From assembly GCA_029255685.2 (NCBI GenBank), contig CM055312.2:10874649-10938648 (forward strand): DNA of 64,000 bases, given 5' to 3'. Of the stretch, positions 10,455-20,675 are shown piece by piece (position 1 is the first letter of the stretch; the number at the start of each line of letters is the position of its first letter). The notes below the pieces were generated by a model, which did not search any database, had not been told where the DNA came from, and saw only the letters and a list, made by a program, of their open reading frames with translations. This DNA is from Silene conica (taxonomy: Eukaryota > Streptophyta > Magnoliopsida > Caryophyllales > Caryophyllaceae). The position numbers were made by a program, and so were the translations under genes.

Positions 10455-10877
10455 AAATCCTGACGGAAAGGGCGTCAGGAATGGGTAAATATTATAATCC
10501 TGACGGAAAGGGCGTCAGGAAAGTCATACGTGTCATTTTGTGACGGAAATGGCGTCAGTAATTGTTTTCTGACCGAAAATCCGTCAGGATTTTATTTCAC
10601 CTTTTCAGAATTTGCAGGCTTTTGTCAGTCAAAATACTGATCGAATATCCGTCACTAATATTTTCTGACGGACTATCCGTCAGAAATAGCACCAAACATT
10701 TCGCGGCTTCCCAATTTTTTTCGCGGTCTTTTAAGTTGACGGATTTGTGACGTCTTATCCGTCAAAACAAATTTCTGACGGATAATCCGTCAGTAATTGG
10801 TCAGTAGACCGAAACAACTGACGGACTGTATAATCCGTCAGAAATTCGGCCAGTACTCCGTGTTTTTTTTATAGTGC
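10455..10877 (-). repeat. CACTA terminal region with CTGACGG palindromic repeats
   Basis: About ten copies of a palindrome family typified by CTGACGGATAATCCGTCAG (or CTGACGGAAAGGGCGTCAGG) are packed into 420 bp, ending at the terminus CACTATAAAAAAAACACGG (read on the minus strand). Arrays like this bind the TNPA-type protein in CACTA elements. The adjoining DNA at 10,878 is the middle of a copia gag region, so the CACTA element appears to have inserted into a copia element. Confidence 0.75.
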
Positions 10878-12620
10878 GAGGGGTATGCTAATGTCGCATC
10901 TCTCATGCAACAAAGCGACCCTCTATCCCCTTTCTACAAGGCTCGGTCGATGCTTGCTCTCGAGGAAAGCAATCGACGCATCAAGGCTACCCCTACCTCG
11001 ACTGACACGGCCCTCCGTGCCTCTCAGTCGTCTGCCGCTACTGACCCATCTTCACACCCAAATTCTGGTCATTCCAAAGGTGGTGGTTCCTCTAACTATA
11101 AAGGGAAAGGCGACCGCAATAATCGTGGAAAACATAATGGCAGTAACAACAATAAGTTCACTGGTAGTCGCAATGGTTCGCAATCGCAGCAACAGGGTAC
11201 CTGGACTTGGGTTCCTATGACGCCATGGCCAGCGAGCCAACAACAGCAGCAAGGCTGCCTGCGTGCCCCTACCCTACCACCGGCTGGAGGCCTCCTTCCA
11301 CCTCGCGCACGCAAGGCATCCTAGGGCCTCGTCCTGCGCAGGCCTTCTTTGCTCAACCAGATGCTATGGGTATATCCCCGAATGCGTTCGTTCCGACGGA
11401 CATCGCAGCTGCAATGCCATCGCTCTCCCTTCAACAGCCGAACGACAACTATTATATGGACACGGGTGCGACGTCGCACATAACATCCAATAATGGTAAT
11501 CTCCTCTCTTATTCTCCTTTGAGTACTAATCAACATATAATTGTCGGTAATGGTCACTTGATTCCAATCATTGATTATGGTTCTCTGCCTCTTCCTCCCC
11601 CTCACCATTCCTTCACATTAAAAAACATACAACACGACCCAAACATAATTAAAAACTTGGTGTCTGTACGTAAGTTCACTATTGGCAATCATGTGTCGGT
11701 CGAGTTTGACCCTCTTGGTTTTACTGTGAAGGATCTCAAGACGGGGACGCCAATTATGAGAAGCCCTACCACAGGGGACCTCTACCCCTTTTCATCCCCG
11801 AGTCCTGCCCCCCAACCAATCAACATCAAGCGTTAACCGTCATTCCCGCTACTACATGGCACAGACGCCTTGGACATCTGGGCTCCGATATTTTTAATTC
11901 TTTGTGTACTAATAAAACCATTGAGTGTCGTCCTATGAAACGATTTTCTCTTTGTCACTCCTGCCAATTGGGAAACCATATCAAATTACCATTTTATGCT
12001 TCTTCATCTCAAATTCTTAACCCATTTGATATTGTGCATACCGATCTCTGGACGTCACCTGTTTTAAGTACACTTAATCACCGCTAGTATATTTTGTTTT
12101 TAGATGACTACACCACTTTTTTGAAAACCTTCCCCCTCACAAACAAAGCTCTAATGTGCCAGACATTTATTAACTCCCATAAAATGATAACTACTCAATT
12201 TAATACCACCATTAAGACTCTACAATGTGATAATGGACGAGAATACGATAATACATCGCTAGATAATTTCTTTCTTGACAAAGGCATGTTATTTCGATTT
12301 TCTTGTCCCCATACCTCTTCTCAAAACGGCAAAGCGGAACGAAAAATCCGAACTATCAATAATGCCCTTCGGACCCTTCTCCTTCACGCTAGTATTCCCC
12401 CAAGTTTGTGGCATCACGCCCTTGCCATGGCAACGTATATCCATAATCTCTTACCTAACAAAGCTAACAACCATGAGTCACCCATTACGAGTCTTTATCA
12501 CCGTCTTCCATCCTACACCCACCTTCGAACGTTCGGCTGCCTATGCTACCCTTATAAGCCTCCCTCCACAATTCACAAATTGGAACCCCACGCTACACCC
12601 CAAAGTAAAGATATGGTGAA
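10878..12620 (+). mobile_element. Ty1/copia fragment (gag end to integrase)
   Basis: A retrotransposon fossil on the plus strand. Recognisable parts in order are the end of gag (QQSDPLSPFYKARSM near 10,905), the protease neighbourhood (YYMDTGATSHITS near 11,454), a pre-integrase zinc-binding region (HRLG-like and CHSCQLGNH near 11,960) and the integrase core (LQCDNGREYDN near 12,220; PHTSSQNGKAER near 12,310). Reverse transcriptase, RNase H and both LTRs are absent, so it is truncated at both ends, and it is clearly broken by several changes. It belongs to the same broad family as the copia element at 36,588-41,193, whose gag and integrase parts look alike. The left edge abuts the CACTA terminus at 10,877. 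Confidence 0.85.
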
Positions 12621-12985
12621 AATAAATAATTTTTTTCATTAATTTGTAGTAAAGATATGGTGAAAATAATAAATGTTTTTATTAATTGGTTTTTGCTAGG
12701 AATGTGCTAGAATTTTTATCAATTCATTTTCTTTTATAGGTGAAATATTTTCATAACGTAAAGTATAAAAAATTTAGCACTAAAATATGATTATTAAGTG
12801 AAATATAAATGAAGGTTTAAATAAGATGAGTAATTAGTCTATAATTACTATTTTGTCTTTTCATTTTCTATTTTTACATTTTTTTAAATAATAATAAAAA
12901 AATTTGTCAAACATTTAAATGTAATGGGCCACACGTTATTAGGTAACTATTCAATCTAAAGTTTTTATGTACTTTGTTTTTAAAA
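12621..12985. other. Gene-free AT-rich stretch
   Basis: Contains a short direct duplication (GTAAAGATATGGTGAAAATAA at about 12,605 and 12,648) at the edge of the copia fragment. Nothing else was recognised. Confidence 0.45.
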
Positions 12986-12989
12986 AATT

Positions 12990-13205
12990 GATCTAGCATG
13001 TCAATGTAGTGCGCCATGTGTCATTCTAATACTACTCAATCTAGTCAATGTAGTGCGTCATGTGTCATTCTAATACTAATCAATCTATACTACTAAATCT
13101 AACTCAATCTAGTTAATCATGTGTCATTCTAATACTACTTAATCTATACTACTCAATCTAGTCAATGTAGTGCGTCATGCGTCATTCTAATACTACTCAA
13201 TCTAG
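12990..13205. repeat. TCAATCTAGTCAATGTAGTGCG tandem repeat
   Basis: Four to five copies of a roughly 55-bp unit, typified by CAATGTAGTGCGTCATGTG then TCATTCTAATACTACT and CAATCTA, with internal CTATACTACT insertions in some copies. Confidence 0.8.
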
Positions 13206-13517
13206 GCCTTCATGAGTAGGAGCGATGAAGGGTGAGGGAAGATAAGAAGGTGAACAATTTTATCTCTTTAAAACTTCTCCTCATAAAGAAAAACGTAGTT
13301 GACTGTGACTTTTTCTCTTGTTTAATACCACCCTTTGCTTTTCTTTTTTTAGTGTATAGATAAAATATAGGTAGTATGGCTAGTGACATGTGGCAAGTCG
13401 TGCACGAGCTTATGTGTCACTTTAATAAAATCTCAAGAAACTTTTTATGTTATTATATAGAATTGACAAAAATAAATAAAAAAATCATCAGAAAATTAGG
13501 GAATGAATTTACATATG
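13206..13517. other. Gene-free stretch
   Basis: Short frames only, with no coding pattern or repeat that I recognise. Confidence 0.4.
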
Positions 13518-13520
13518 TAA

Positions 13521-13786
13521 GGGGTCGTTTTGTTCAGTGCATAGAAATGGAATGGAATGAGAAATCATAAAGGTATGAGTTTTAATTCCATTCCATTAGA
13601 AATTTGTTTAGTTCATTTTAATAATAAACACGAATCCAAGGGAGAGAGGTGGGTATGGGATTCAAGGGGTTGGGGTGGAGTTAGAATTCATTAGGTATCT
13701 AACTTCATTCTAAAATTACTCAACCAAACACTTGAATCAACTTAATCCACTTTATTTCATTCCAAAGTAGCCAACCAAACATCCCC
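13521..13786. mobile_element. PIF/Harbinger (Tourist-like) MITE, 266 bp
   Basis: Terminal inverted repeats GGGGTCGTTTTGTTCAG at the left against GGGGATGTTTGGTTGGC (reverse complement of the right end), followed on both sides by GGAATGGAATG / CATTCC blocks. The element is bounded by the 3-bp direct repeat TAA (13,518-13,520 and 13,787-13,789), the target length and sequence of Tourist-like MITEs. It resembles the larger element at 731-1602. Confidence 0.8.
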
Positions 13787-13789
13787 TAA

Positions 13790-14435
13790 AAGATTGCCTA
13801 AGAATGAAAATTATTAGAGTTTTTTTATTAAAAAAATGATAAGAATTGAAAAAGGTGAATCTTTTGTAAAAAGGTTGGCTAAAATGGAAGAAAATCATTT
13901 GGGTATTGGTTGAATTCATTGAAAAAATGACAAGAGTAACTGAGTAAACATATGATGAAAGAACGAAAAATGCATCCATGAAAATGAATAAATATGTGTA
14001 TTTGATAGAAAGGAGGAAGGTAGAGAGGGAGAGGGAAAGATGATTGTTTTGTAGAGAAGTAGAGATGAAGAGTATATGTGGAGTAGGTTTAGGGTATAAT
14101 ATGCATCACAAAATATTAGGTTAGGTGAGCTGGAATATATTGGGGGTACGTAGTCGGCGTTTTTAAAAAAAAAGACGAAAATGCCCCTGGACACATTATG
14201 AACATTTTATCTCTCTAAAATTTTTCTCTAAACTTCCTCAAAAACCCAACAAATTCATCAAAAACCCAAAAAAATAAAAAATACACCAAATTCATCTAAA
14301 CTCGCTAATTTTCAAGCCGGAATCAAATTCCACACAATTTTCGGTTAGTTATCGACTTCTTAACATCATTATTTAATTAATTTGTGTTTAATTAATAGTT
14401 ACGTGTTAGTTTAGAGGTAGATTTCGAAAATTTTA
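13790..14435. other. Gene-free stretch
   Basis: AT-rich with no exon pattern. The minus-strand open frames here are Phe/Ser-rich products of base composition. Two short phrases with GTTTAGGGT and CCCTAAA-like composition are too isolated to interpret. Confidence 0.4.
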
Positions 14436-14439
14436 ACCC

Positions 14440-14745
14440 GTTGCGCAAGGACCACGACATTCTTCATCCCACCATGGAGTGGACAAAGACATTCATAGTC
14501 TACCCATGGTGAGGATGGAGACATTCATCATCCAACCATGGTAGGGTGATAAATGTCTTCATCCCCACCACGGAGTAGACTATGAATGTCTTTGTCCACC
14601 CCATGGTGGGGATGAAGACATTCGTCATCTTACCATGGTTGGATGATGAATCTCTTCATCCCCACCATGGAGTGGACAAAGACATTCATGGTCCATCCAT
14701 GGTGAGGATGAAGATATTCATCATCCCAACCATGGATGGATGATG
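14440..14745. repeat. Alternating inverted minisatellite (CCATGG / CATTCATC units)
   Basis: Units such as CCACCATGGAGTGGACAAAG followed by ACATTCATAGTC alternate with their reverse complements (GACTATGAATGTCTTTGTCC, then ACCCCATGGTGGGGATG). Most units centre on the palindrome CCATGG. Because sense and antisense units alternate, a transcript through the region would fold into long hairpins. Confidence 0.85.
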
Positions 14746-14749
14746 GATT

Positions 14750-15105
14750 TTTTTTTATTTTTTTTTTTTATTTTTCATCAATTTTACGTAATTTATTTTC
14801 GTTGTCTTCTGTTGAACGTAATTTATTATATTTAATCTTAAAATTTATGCTAACAAATTTAAAATTTGCAATGAATAGAATTCGTTCGAGCAATTTGGCG
14901 AGAATTTCGTTGATTACAATCCTTTGTTTGTGACGGATCGTTGATCCGTTAAACTTAGTTGTATTGTGTCGTTTGTATTAATGTAGTTGCCCTTTTTCTT
15001 TGTTTTAATTAAGTCGTTTTGTGTTGGCTTTATTTAATTTGTCACTTTTCTATGGCTTTAATTAACTTGTATTATGTTGTTTTTCCATCACAACACTTAA
15101 CTTAA
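14750..15105. other. Gene-free stretch
   Basis: Begins with a T-rich run and holds no recognisable exon or element end. Confidence 0.4.
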
Positions 15106-15107
15106 CA

Positions 15108-15225
15108 ACTAAAACAAACTGAAATGAGAAAGAAACAAAGTAACAGAAATCCGTACAAAAACAACTAAAACAAACTGATATGAGAAAGAAACAAAGTAAC
15201 AGACATCCGTACAAAAACAACTAAA
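15108..15225. repeat. Two-copy tandem duplication, about 58 bp
   Basis: The unit contains ACTAAAACAAACTGAAATG, GAGAAAGAAACAAAG and TAACAGAAATCCGTACAAAAA; it occurs twice head to tail with two substitutions. Confidence 0.85.
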
Positions 15226-15354
15226 ACAATACTTTGAAACAACAAACTAATGAAAAATCCGTCCTAATCATCATCTCAATCCAACTCTCTATCTTTTTCA
15301 CTAGTCATCTGCATTAAACAAATTAAACAACATAATTGAATTACAGTACTGCAG

Positions 15355-15678
15355 AAAAGAGGAAAGCGAAGGTGGATTTTTGGGAAGTCCAATAGCAATG
15401 ACCGGGAGAAAAATCACAGTACTGCTATGGTTACAACCAGTGTCGGGCCTAGAAATGTTGTCACTACTGGTACTGTAAGAACAGTAATGGAGGCTGAGAC
15501 AGCGGAGTAGGAGAAGCGGCGTGCCATTGAAGTCGCCATTGCGACTACAACAGCTGCTGAAGCTGCTGTTGCAACAGCTGAAGCAACAATACAGTTTATC
15601 AGGATATCGAAGCCTTTCGTTTCAATTAGAGAAAATCAAGTTGCTCTAATCATTCAGAAGGCCTTCAGAGGGTACCTG
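15355..15678 (+). pseudogene. IQD (IQ67-domain) protein gene fragment
   Basis: After an AG acceptor at 15,354 one frame encodes KRGKRRWIFGKSNSNDREK, a Thr/Val-rich linker, then RRAIEVAIATTTAAEAA and IRENQVALIIQKAFRGYL, ending at a GT donor at 15,679. IQD proteins are calmodulin-binding plant scaffolds linked to microtubules; they start with a basic W-S/I-F-G-K motif, carry an AVAVATAAAAEAA-type helix and then the IQ67 domain, whose conserved intron falls just after FRGYLA. All three landmarks and the intron position match. An in-frame stop interrupts the frame after METETAE-like residues (near 15,508), and the rest of the IQ67 domain is not found downstream; AFG1-like exons follow instead. 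So this is a captured or broken fragment, not a working gene. Confidence 0.8.
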
Positions 15679-15814
15679 GTAGGTTTCGGTCGCTTTAATT
15701 ACTTGATACGGAGTACGTGAGTAGCATTACTCGAACGACTCAAGACTGCAAACAAAAGGTTCTTGAACGGCTCAAGTTTATTGAGTCATTTTGTTTTATT
15801 CCATCGTAATTCAG

Positions 15815-16277
15815 AAGCAAAGAAGTGCGGGTCTTTGGATCTATACGAAATGGAAGTTAAATATATTGCTTTGCAGAAACACAGAGGTGTTTCTGATCCA
15901 CTAGAGGTAGTTGCAGGAGATATATCGGACGAAGCAATCTTGTTATGTCTGGATGAATTTATGGTATGATCCACGTCTTGAAATGGCCTAAATAATTTTG
16001 AAGCTTTAGTCTTTACCTGTTACATGCATATGGAGTAATATCTTCTATTGCTGCGATAATTATAGTGACAGATGTGCCCGACGCATTGATTTTTAAATCA
16101 ATTGTTTGGACAGTTGTTTAATGATGGTGTTGTAAGCACATTTAGCACTCTATAACTTGTTGAGTCGGAAATACCCTTAGGTCTTTTATCTGAGAGACTG
16201 ATCCTTTCATTTGTTTGGCTGCAAAAATTAGGTTCTTGTTGCAACATCAAATCGTGTGCCGGATAACTTATATGAAG
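15815..16277 (+). pseudogene. AFG1-like ATPase gene fragment (three exons)
   Basis: Three exon-like blocks match consecutive parts of AFG1/LACE1-type mitochondrial AAA-family ATPases. Block 1 (15,815-15,963) ends ISDEAILLCLDEFM, the Walker B region (normally LLCFDEFQ), before a GT donor. Block 2 (16,065-16,131) encodes TDVPDALI and, after a one-base frame change, NQLFGQLFNDGVV. Block 3 (16,232-16,277) encodes VLVATSNRVPDNLYE, the sensor-like VATSNR motif, before a donor. The order and spacing fit introns of a normal gene. The P-loop exons and the C-terminal part are missing, and the frame change shows decay. The fragment follows an IQD fragment on the same strand, an arrangement typical of transposon-captured exons. 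Confidence 0.75.
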
Positions 16278-16550
16278 GTACTTGGAATTCTTCTTTGTGT
16301 ACCTGTGATTTGATTGAAGTTAACTTTGATCGTAACTTGTGTGGTTCCATTCACTAATGGGAACATAAAGCGTCGAGTCAGTACATTTGCATAACCATTT
16401 TCTTTATAGTGGAAAGGAGGAAGGGTAAAAAAGAGAAGCAGTCTTTTGTAAGGCAATTCAGCTAGTGAATGTAGTGGAACCCACTTGTGTTTTTTGTCTT
16501 CGAAAAGTGAATTCCTATCGATGAGAGGAAGATTTATTGATTGGTTTGAA

Positions 16551-16590
16551 TCTATACTTATATAAAAAAAGAGGAGGGGTGTGACGTCAT
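16551..16590 (+). other. Candidate Helitron 5' end
   Basis: Reads TCTATACTTATATAAAAAAAG, preceded by A, then GAGGAGGGGTGTGACGTCA. The TC start, TATA-rich opening and downstream G-rich/GACGTCA block resemble plant Helitron 5' termini. No matching 3' hairpin and CTAG end was found, so this is tentative. A similar opening (TCTATACTTATAT) occurs at about 42,028. Confidence 0.35.
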
Positions 16591-16599
16591 TTAAATGTT

Positions 16600-17486
16600 C
16601 TCATATCCCTCTATGACATCAGTATTTACATTTATGCCATTTTATTGTTTATTGTTTCATTGATCTCATCGCTTATCTCTTCTTTATTTCTTCATCTCTT
16701 CTTTCTCCCCCATCAACACCGCTTCATCAACGCCGCTTCTCTTCTTCTTTATTTTCTTATCTTAATTAATCGACATAGAGGCTCTTAATAGAGAAGGTTT
16801 CTCCGATCGAGAGTAAAAAGGATGCCGATTCGGAAGCAGCCGCAACGGGTAAAAGATGCGCAAAGCCCTGCTATTGACACCGCTTCATCAAGGTTGCTTC
16901 TCTTCTTCTTTATTTTCTTAATTAATCATTTTCTTCTTCCTATTTTGTATATTTTATTTTAATTCTACTTTCCTTCGTTGTTTTCTTATTAATCATTTTC
17001 TTCTTCAATCAAAAAATTCGGATACACGGAGAATGAATTGGTGATTATGGCGTAGTCAGCGAATGGCATAGACGAGGGCGATGAGTACAATGAAAAGTAA
17101 GGAATTTCTTAAACTGGCCTAATTTCGTCTATCCAATTTTGCAATTTTTTTTGCGTTGATAATAGACGATTTTGTTGTTACATATTTAAAGTTGTCATTT
17201 TTTGTTTTTTCCTGATAGCTTAGTAGTGTTTGTCGCCCTTATTTTTCGCGTTTTATCTAAGATGATCTTCTTTACGCGAGTAGTTTGATTTGGTTTGCCC
17301 CATGAATACTATTGTTTTTCATCCAGTGTAAATTATATTGATGCAATAATTAACGGAATGCATTTTTGATTTTTTTATGTTTTTTTTGTTGATTTTTGTG
17401 GTTTTATTTGATTTAGTTTTCTGGGTATTTGTTAGTTCATTTGATTCTTTTGTTTTGGTGATATTATTCTAAAATGAGCAACACAC
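16600..17486. other. Stretch without a recognised gene
   Basis: Pyrimidine-rich, with CTTCTTCTTT runs near 16,670-16,760 and 16,900-16,990 that resemble a plant 5' leader. A short exon-like frame near 16,820 (KDADSEAAATGKRCAKP) was not recognised. The end of the stretch (about 17,345-17,465) is duplicated at about 34,387-34,500. Confidence 0.4.
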
Positions 17487-17507
17487 TATCACTACAAAAA
17501 AAGCTTT

Positions 17508-17865
17508 ATTTGCGACGGATATTTTGCGACGGACAAAAAATCCGTCGCAAAAATAGATTTGGGACGGAATTTTTTTTTTGCGACGGACCCCAAATTCCCA
17601 GACCCGCGAAGTGAAAGTCAAATGGCGGGAAAGTTTGCGACGGAATATCCGTCGCAAATATTGACTTTTGCGACGGAATTTCCGTCGCAAATAATTGACC
17701 CGACTTGACCAAAAGTTGGTCCAGGGTCAAAGTTTGACCAGATTTGCGACGGAAATTCCGTCGCAAAAGTCAAAATTTGCGACGGATTTTCCGTCGCAAA
17801 TCTGGTCAAAATTTGACTTGGACCAGATTTGCGACGGAATTTCCGTCGCAAATTTCCGTCGCAAA
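17508..17865. repeat. Left CACTA subterminal repeats
   Basis: At least nine copies of the half-site TTTGCGACGG, many paired as palindromes such as GCGACGGAAATTCCGTCGC. The same motif is arrayed inverted at the right end (32,080-32,360). By analogy with En/Spm these are binding sites of the TNPA-like protein. Confidence 0.9.
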
Positions 17866-18529
17866 AACTTTATATGCAGACCACGGGATTCATTTTCCCC
17901 AAATCAATTTCATTTTCTTTTCCTAAAACCTAAACGCGATTTCGACGACAACGAGCGACCACCACCACCACCCTAAGGCAACCACCACCACCACACCACC
18001 ACCCCACCGCGCCGCCACCACCGGCCACCACAACCTCCTCCTCCTACCTTCCTCCTCCTTCCTTTCTCCTCCTTACTCTCCTTCTCCTTTCTCAGCGCCG
18101 CCACCACCTCAGCGCCGCCACCACCTCACCGCCGGAAAATCCTTGCCGCCGCCACTTCCTTCTTCCCTCTCCATTTCTCTTTATGTATGTATACTAACTT
18201 TCATTATTAATGTACCGTCTTAATTAGTTATGTTTAGTCCGTCGCAAAATTCCGTCGCAAATTCCGTATTATTGTTTTTTATTGTTATTAAGAATAGTTA
18301 GTTTAGTTTAATTGTTATTTGATTAGTTTAGTTAGTATTGTTAGGTGATAAATAGTATTAGGTTAGTAGCTAATTTCGTCCCAAATCCGTCGCATATTGT
18401 TGTTAAGATGTTTAGGACGAATGATTTTTGATATAAAATTTGCATTGTTGTTGATTGTTAGTGTTGTTGATTTGTTTAGAATATTCTTGAATAGTACCCG
18501 TTCAATAACTACACATTAGGTGTAATTGT

Positions 18530-18775
18530 TGAATAGTCCCCGTTTTGGGACTGTCTTTGAATCTTTCATGCCATTTAGGTAGTAAACACTCTTATATTTT
18601 CTTGATTGTAATGAAACAAAAATTGGGCAACATTTCCTTATTGTTCTCCAAATACATTCTATATAATGTATTTGGAGAACAATAGGGAAGTGCTGCCCAA
18701 TTTTTTGTCTCATTACAATCAAGATAATATAAGAGTGTTTAATAATGGTATGGAAGATTCAAAGATGGGTTTAGG
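18530..18775. repeat. Long perfect-class inverted repeat in the CACTA leader
   Basis: Arms of about 110 bp meet near 18,662: the left arm (about 18,550-18,660) is the reverse complement of the right arm (about 18,665-18,772) with roughly ten percent mismatch and almost no loop. The central text reads AATACATTCTATATAATGTATT. A transcript from the CACTA 5' end would fold into a hairpin of this length. Part of the left arm resembles DNA at about 5,910-5,990 in the older CACTA relic. Confidence 0.85.
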
Positions 18776-18827
18776 TTGGAGAGATAAGGACCCCAGGCCA
18801 ATATATCAAATTGTTTTTTTTTTTTCA

Positions 18828-18885
18828 GGTTGGTGTTGGTGTTGGTGTTGGTATTGGTGTTGGTGTTGGTGTTGGTGTTGGTAGC

Positions 18886-18922
<37 letters not shown>

Positions 18923-19130
18923 AGTTGATGTTGTTGTTTTTGTTGTTGTTGTTGTTGTTAGTTGATGTTGTTGTTTTTGTTGTTTTTGTTGTTGTTAGTT
19001 GATGTTGTTAATTAGTTGTTAATTAGCTAGATAGTTGTTAACTAGTTGTTGTTGTTAGTTGTTGTTATATATGTAGTTGTTGTTATTTAGTTGTTGTTGT
19101 TAATTAGTTGTTGTTATTGTTTGTTAAAAT
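18828..19130. repeat. GTT / GGTGTT microsatellite
   Basis: GGTGTT units run from about 18,828 to 18,880, followed by (GTT)n and GTTGTTAGTTGATG units to about 19,130. The matching AAC-repeat DNA near 5,990-6,125 and 9,890-10,000 occupies the same position in the inverted CACTA relic, so the microsatellite seems to be an old component of this CACTA leader. Confidence 0.85.
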
Positions 19131-19161
19131 ATGTAGATTTACTATGAAGAGATTAGAAAGA

Positions 19162-20589
19162 TAATGGATGTATGAAAGGTTGGATTCTAGGAAAAAAATA
19201 AGGCAGGATTTCATAATTGGTGTTAATAATGAATTCATTAACTATGTTAAGCAACAAGACGAATTCATTAGAAATAGAGAAATTAGGTGTCCATGTTCTA
19301 AGTGCAAGAATACAAAGTATTTAGTTGAACAAGAAGTACGGAAACACCTTGGTTTGAGAGGATTTTGTGATAACTATTATGATTGGGTGTGTCACGGAGA
19401 GAATTCTCCGTTGAGGAAGAGGGAAGCTCATCAATGCACTCCGACAATCCTTATAGGGACATGGTAGAAGATGCGTTACGCGATAGCATTGATCAAATTA
19501 GGGAAGATGCTCTTAACGCCGAGGTGGTCGATGAATCTCCAAATCCTAATATATTAGCTTTTTTCCAAATGCTAAAACATGCCGAACAACCTCTTTATGT
19601 AGGAAGTCGTATGACATTGCTACAGTCGGCTTCAAGGTTGATCACTTTAAAATGTGAATTCAACTTAGCTGAAAAATGTGTAGATGGTTTTGCGTCATAT
19701 ATCGGAGATATGATTCCTGAAAATAATCTTATGACGCGTAACTACTACGAAACCAAAAAAGTTCTTAAAACTCTTCAACTTCCCCATGAAAAGATAGATG
19801 TCTGTTCGGGAGGATGTATGCTTTTCTGGATGGACGACGCTCACCTTGATAAGTGCAGAAAATGTGGTACGAATAGGTACAAATTAGAGAAAAATGCAAA
19901 TGGCAAAAGAGTTCCCGAAAAGTTCTTAACTTATTTTCCATTAGGACCACGGTTGCAACGCTTTTATGCCACAAAGCACATCGCGGGCGAAATGCGTTGC
20001 CATTATGAAAACCCTCGTGTTAGTGGAACAATGTCTCATCCAAGTGACGGGGAGGCTTGGAAACAGTTTGATCGGCTGCATCCTGATTTTGCATCTGAGC
20101 CTAGGAATGTCCGTCTTGGACTTTGCACTGATGGTTTCGCACCGTTTAGTCAATTCGGGAAGCAATATTCATGTTGGCCGGTGATACTTACTCCATACAA
20201 TTTACCACCCTGGCTCTGTATGAAAAGACAGTTTATGCTCTTAACATTACTTATTCCCGGTCCCCACAATCCAAAGAAAAACCTTGACGTCTATTTGCAG
20301 CCTCTTATTCACGAGTTGAAGCAATTATGGGAGACGGGGATCTTAACCTATGATGTCTCATTGAAGCAAAACTTTGATCTTAGAGCCGCACTCCTATGGA
20401 CGATCAACGACTTTCCTGCATATGGCATGTTATCTGGTTGGACAACTGCTGGTGAGCATGCATGTCCATATTGTATGAAAAATGAGACTAAGTCAGTTTG
20501 GCTACAACATGGCAAAAAATGGAGTTGGTTTGATTGTCATTATTTAATACTTTATATTACATAATACATACATACACACACACACACAC

Positions 20590-20675
<86 letters not shown>

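Larger units (their letters stand above)
5370..10877 (-). mobile_element. Decayed CACTA-like element, interrupted by Helitrons
   Basis: The right end at 10,877 reads TTTTTTTATAGTG, whose reverse complement CACTATAAAAAAAA is a CACTA-type terminus; it is preceded by palindromic CTGACGGATAATCCGTCAG repeats. Going left, the order is a purine-rich leader, AAC-repeat DNA (about 9,890-10,000), the Helitron insertion (6,133-9,883), more AAC-repeat DNA (about 5,990-6,125), a segment near 5,910-5,990 resembling the leader of the CACTA element at 17,490 (compare about 18,490-18,590, opposite orientation), then exon-like sequence at 5,373-5,758. The left terminus was not identified, so the left boundary is a guess. 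Confidence 0.5.

Noticed and set aside
14440-14745. CRISPR-like array
   Set aside because: Repeats are not separated by unique spacers, alternate in orientation, and lie in a plant nuclear context.
15763-15969. Stand-alone small protein starting at the ATG at 15,763
   Set aside because: The first part lies upstream of a splice acceptor; the coding match to AFG1-like ATPases begins at 15,815.
17506-17851. Several overlapping Arg-rich minus-strand frames
   Set aside because: They are translations of the GCGACGG subterminal repeats, which lack stops in these frames; the same occurs at 31,932-32,388.
18666-18884. Cys-Trp-rich small protein (WCWCWYWCWCW)
   Set aside because: It is the translation of the GGTGTT microsatellite in the CACTA leader.
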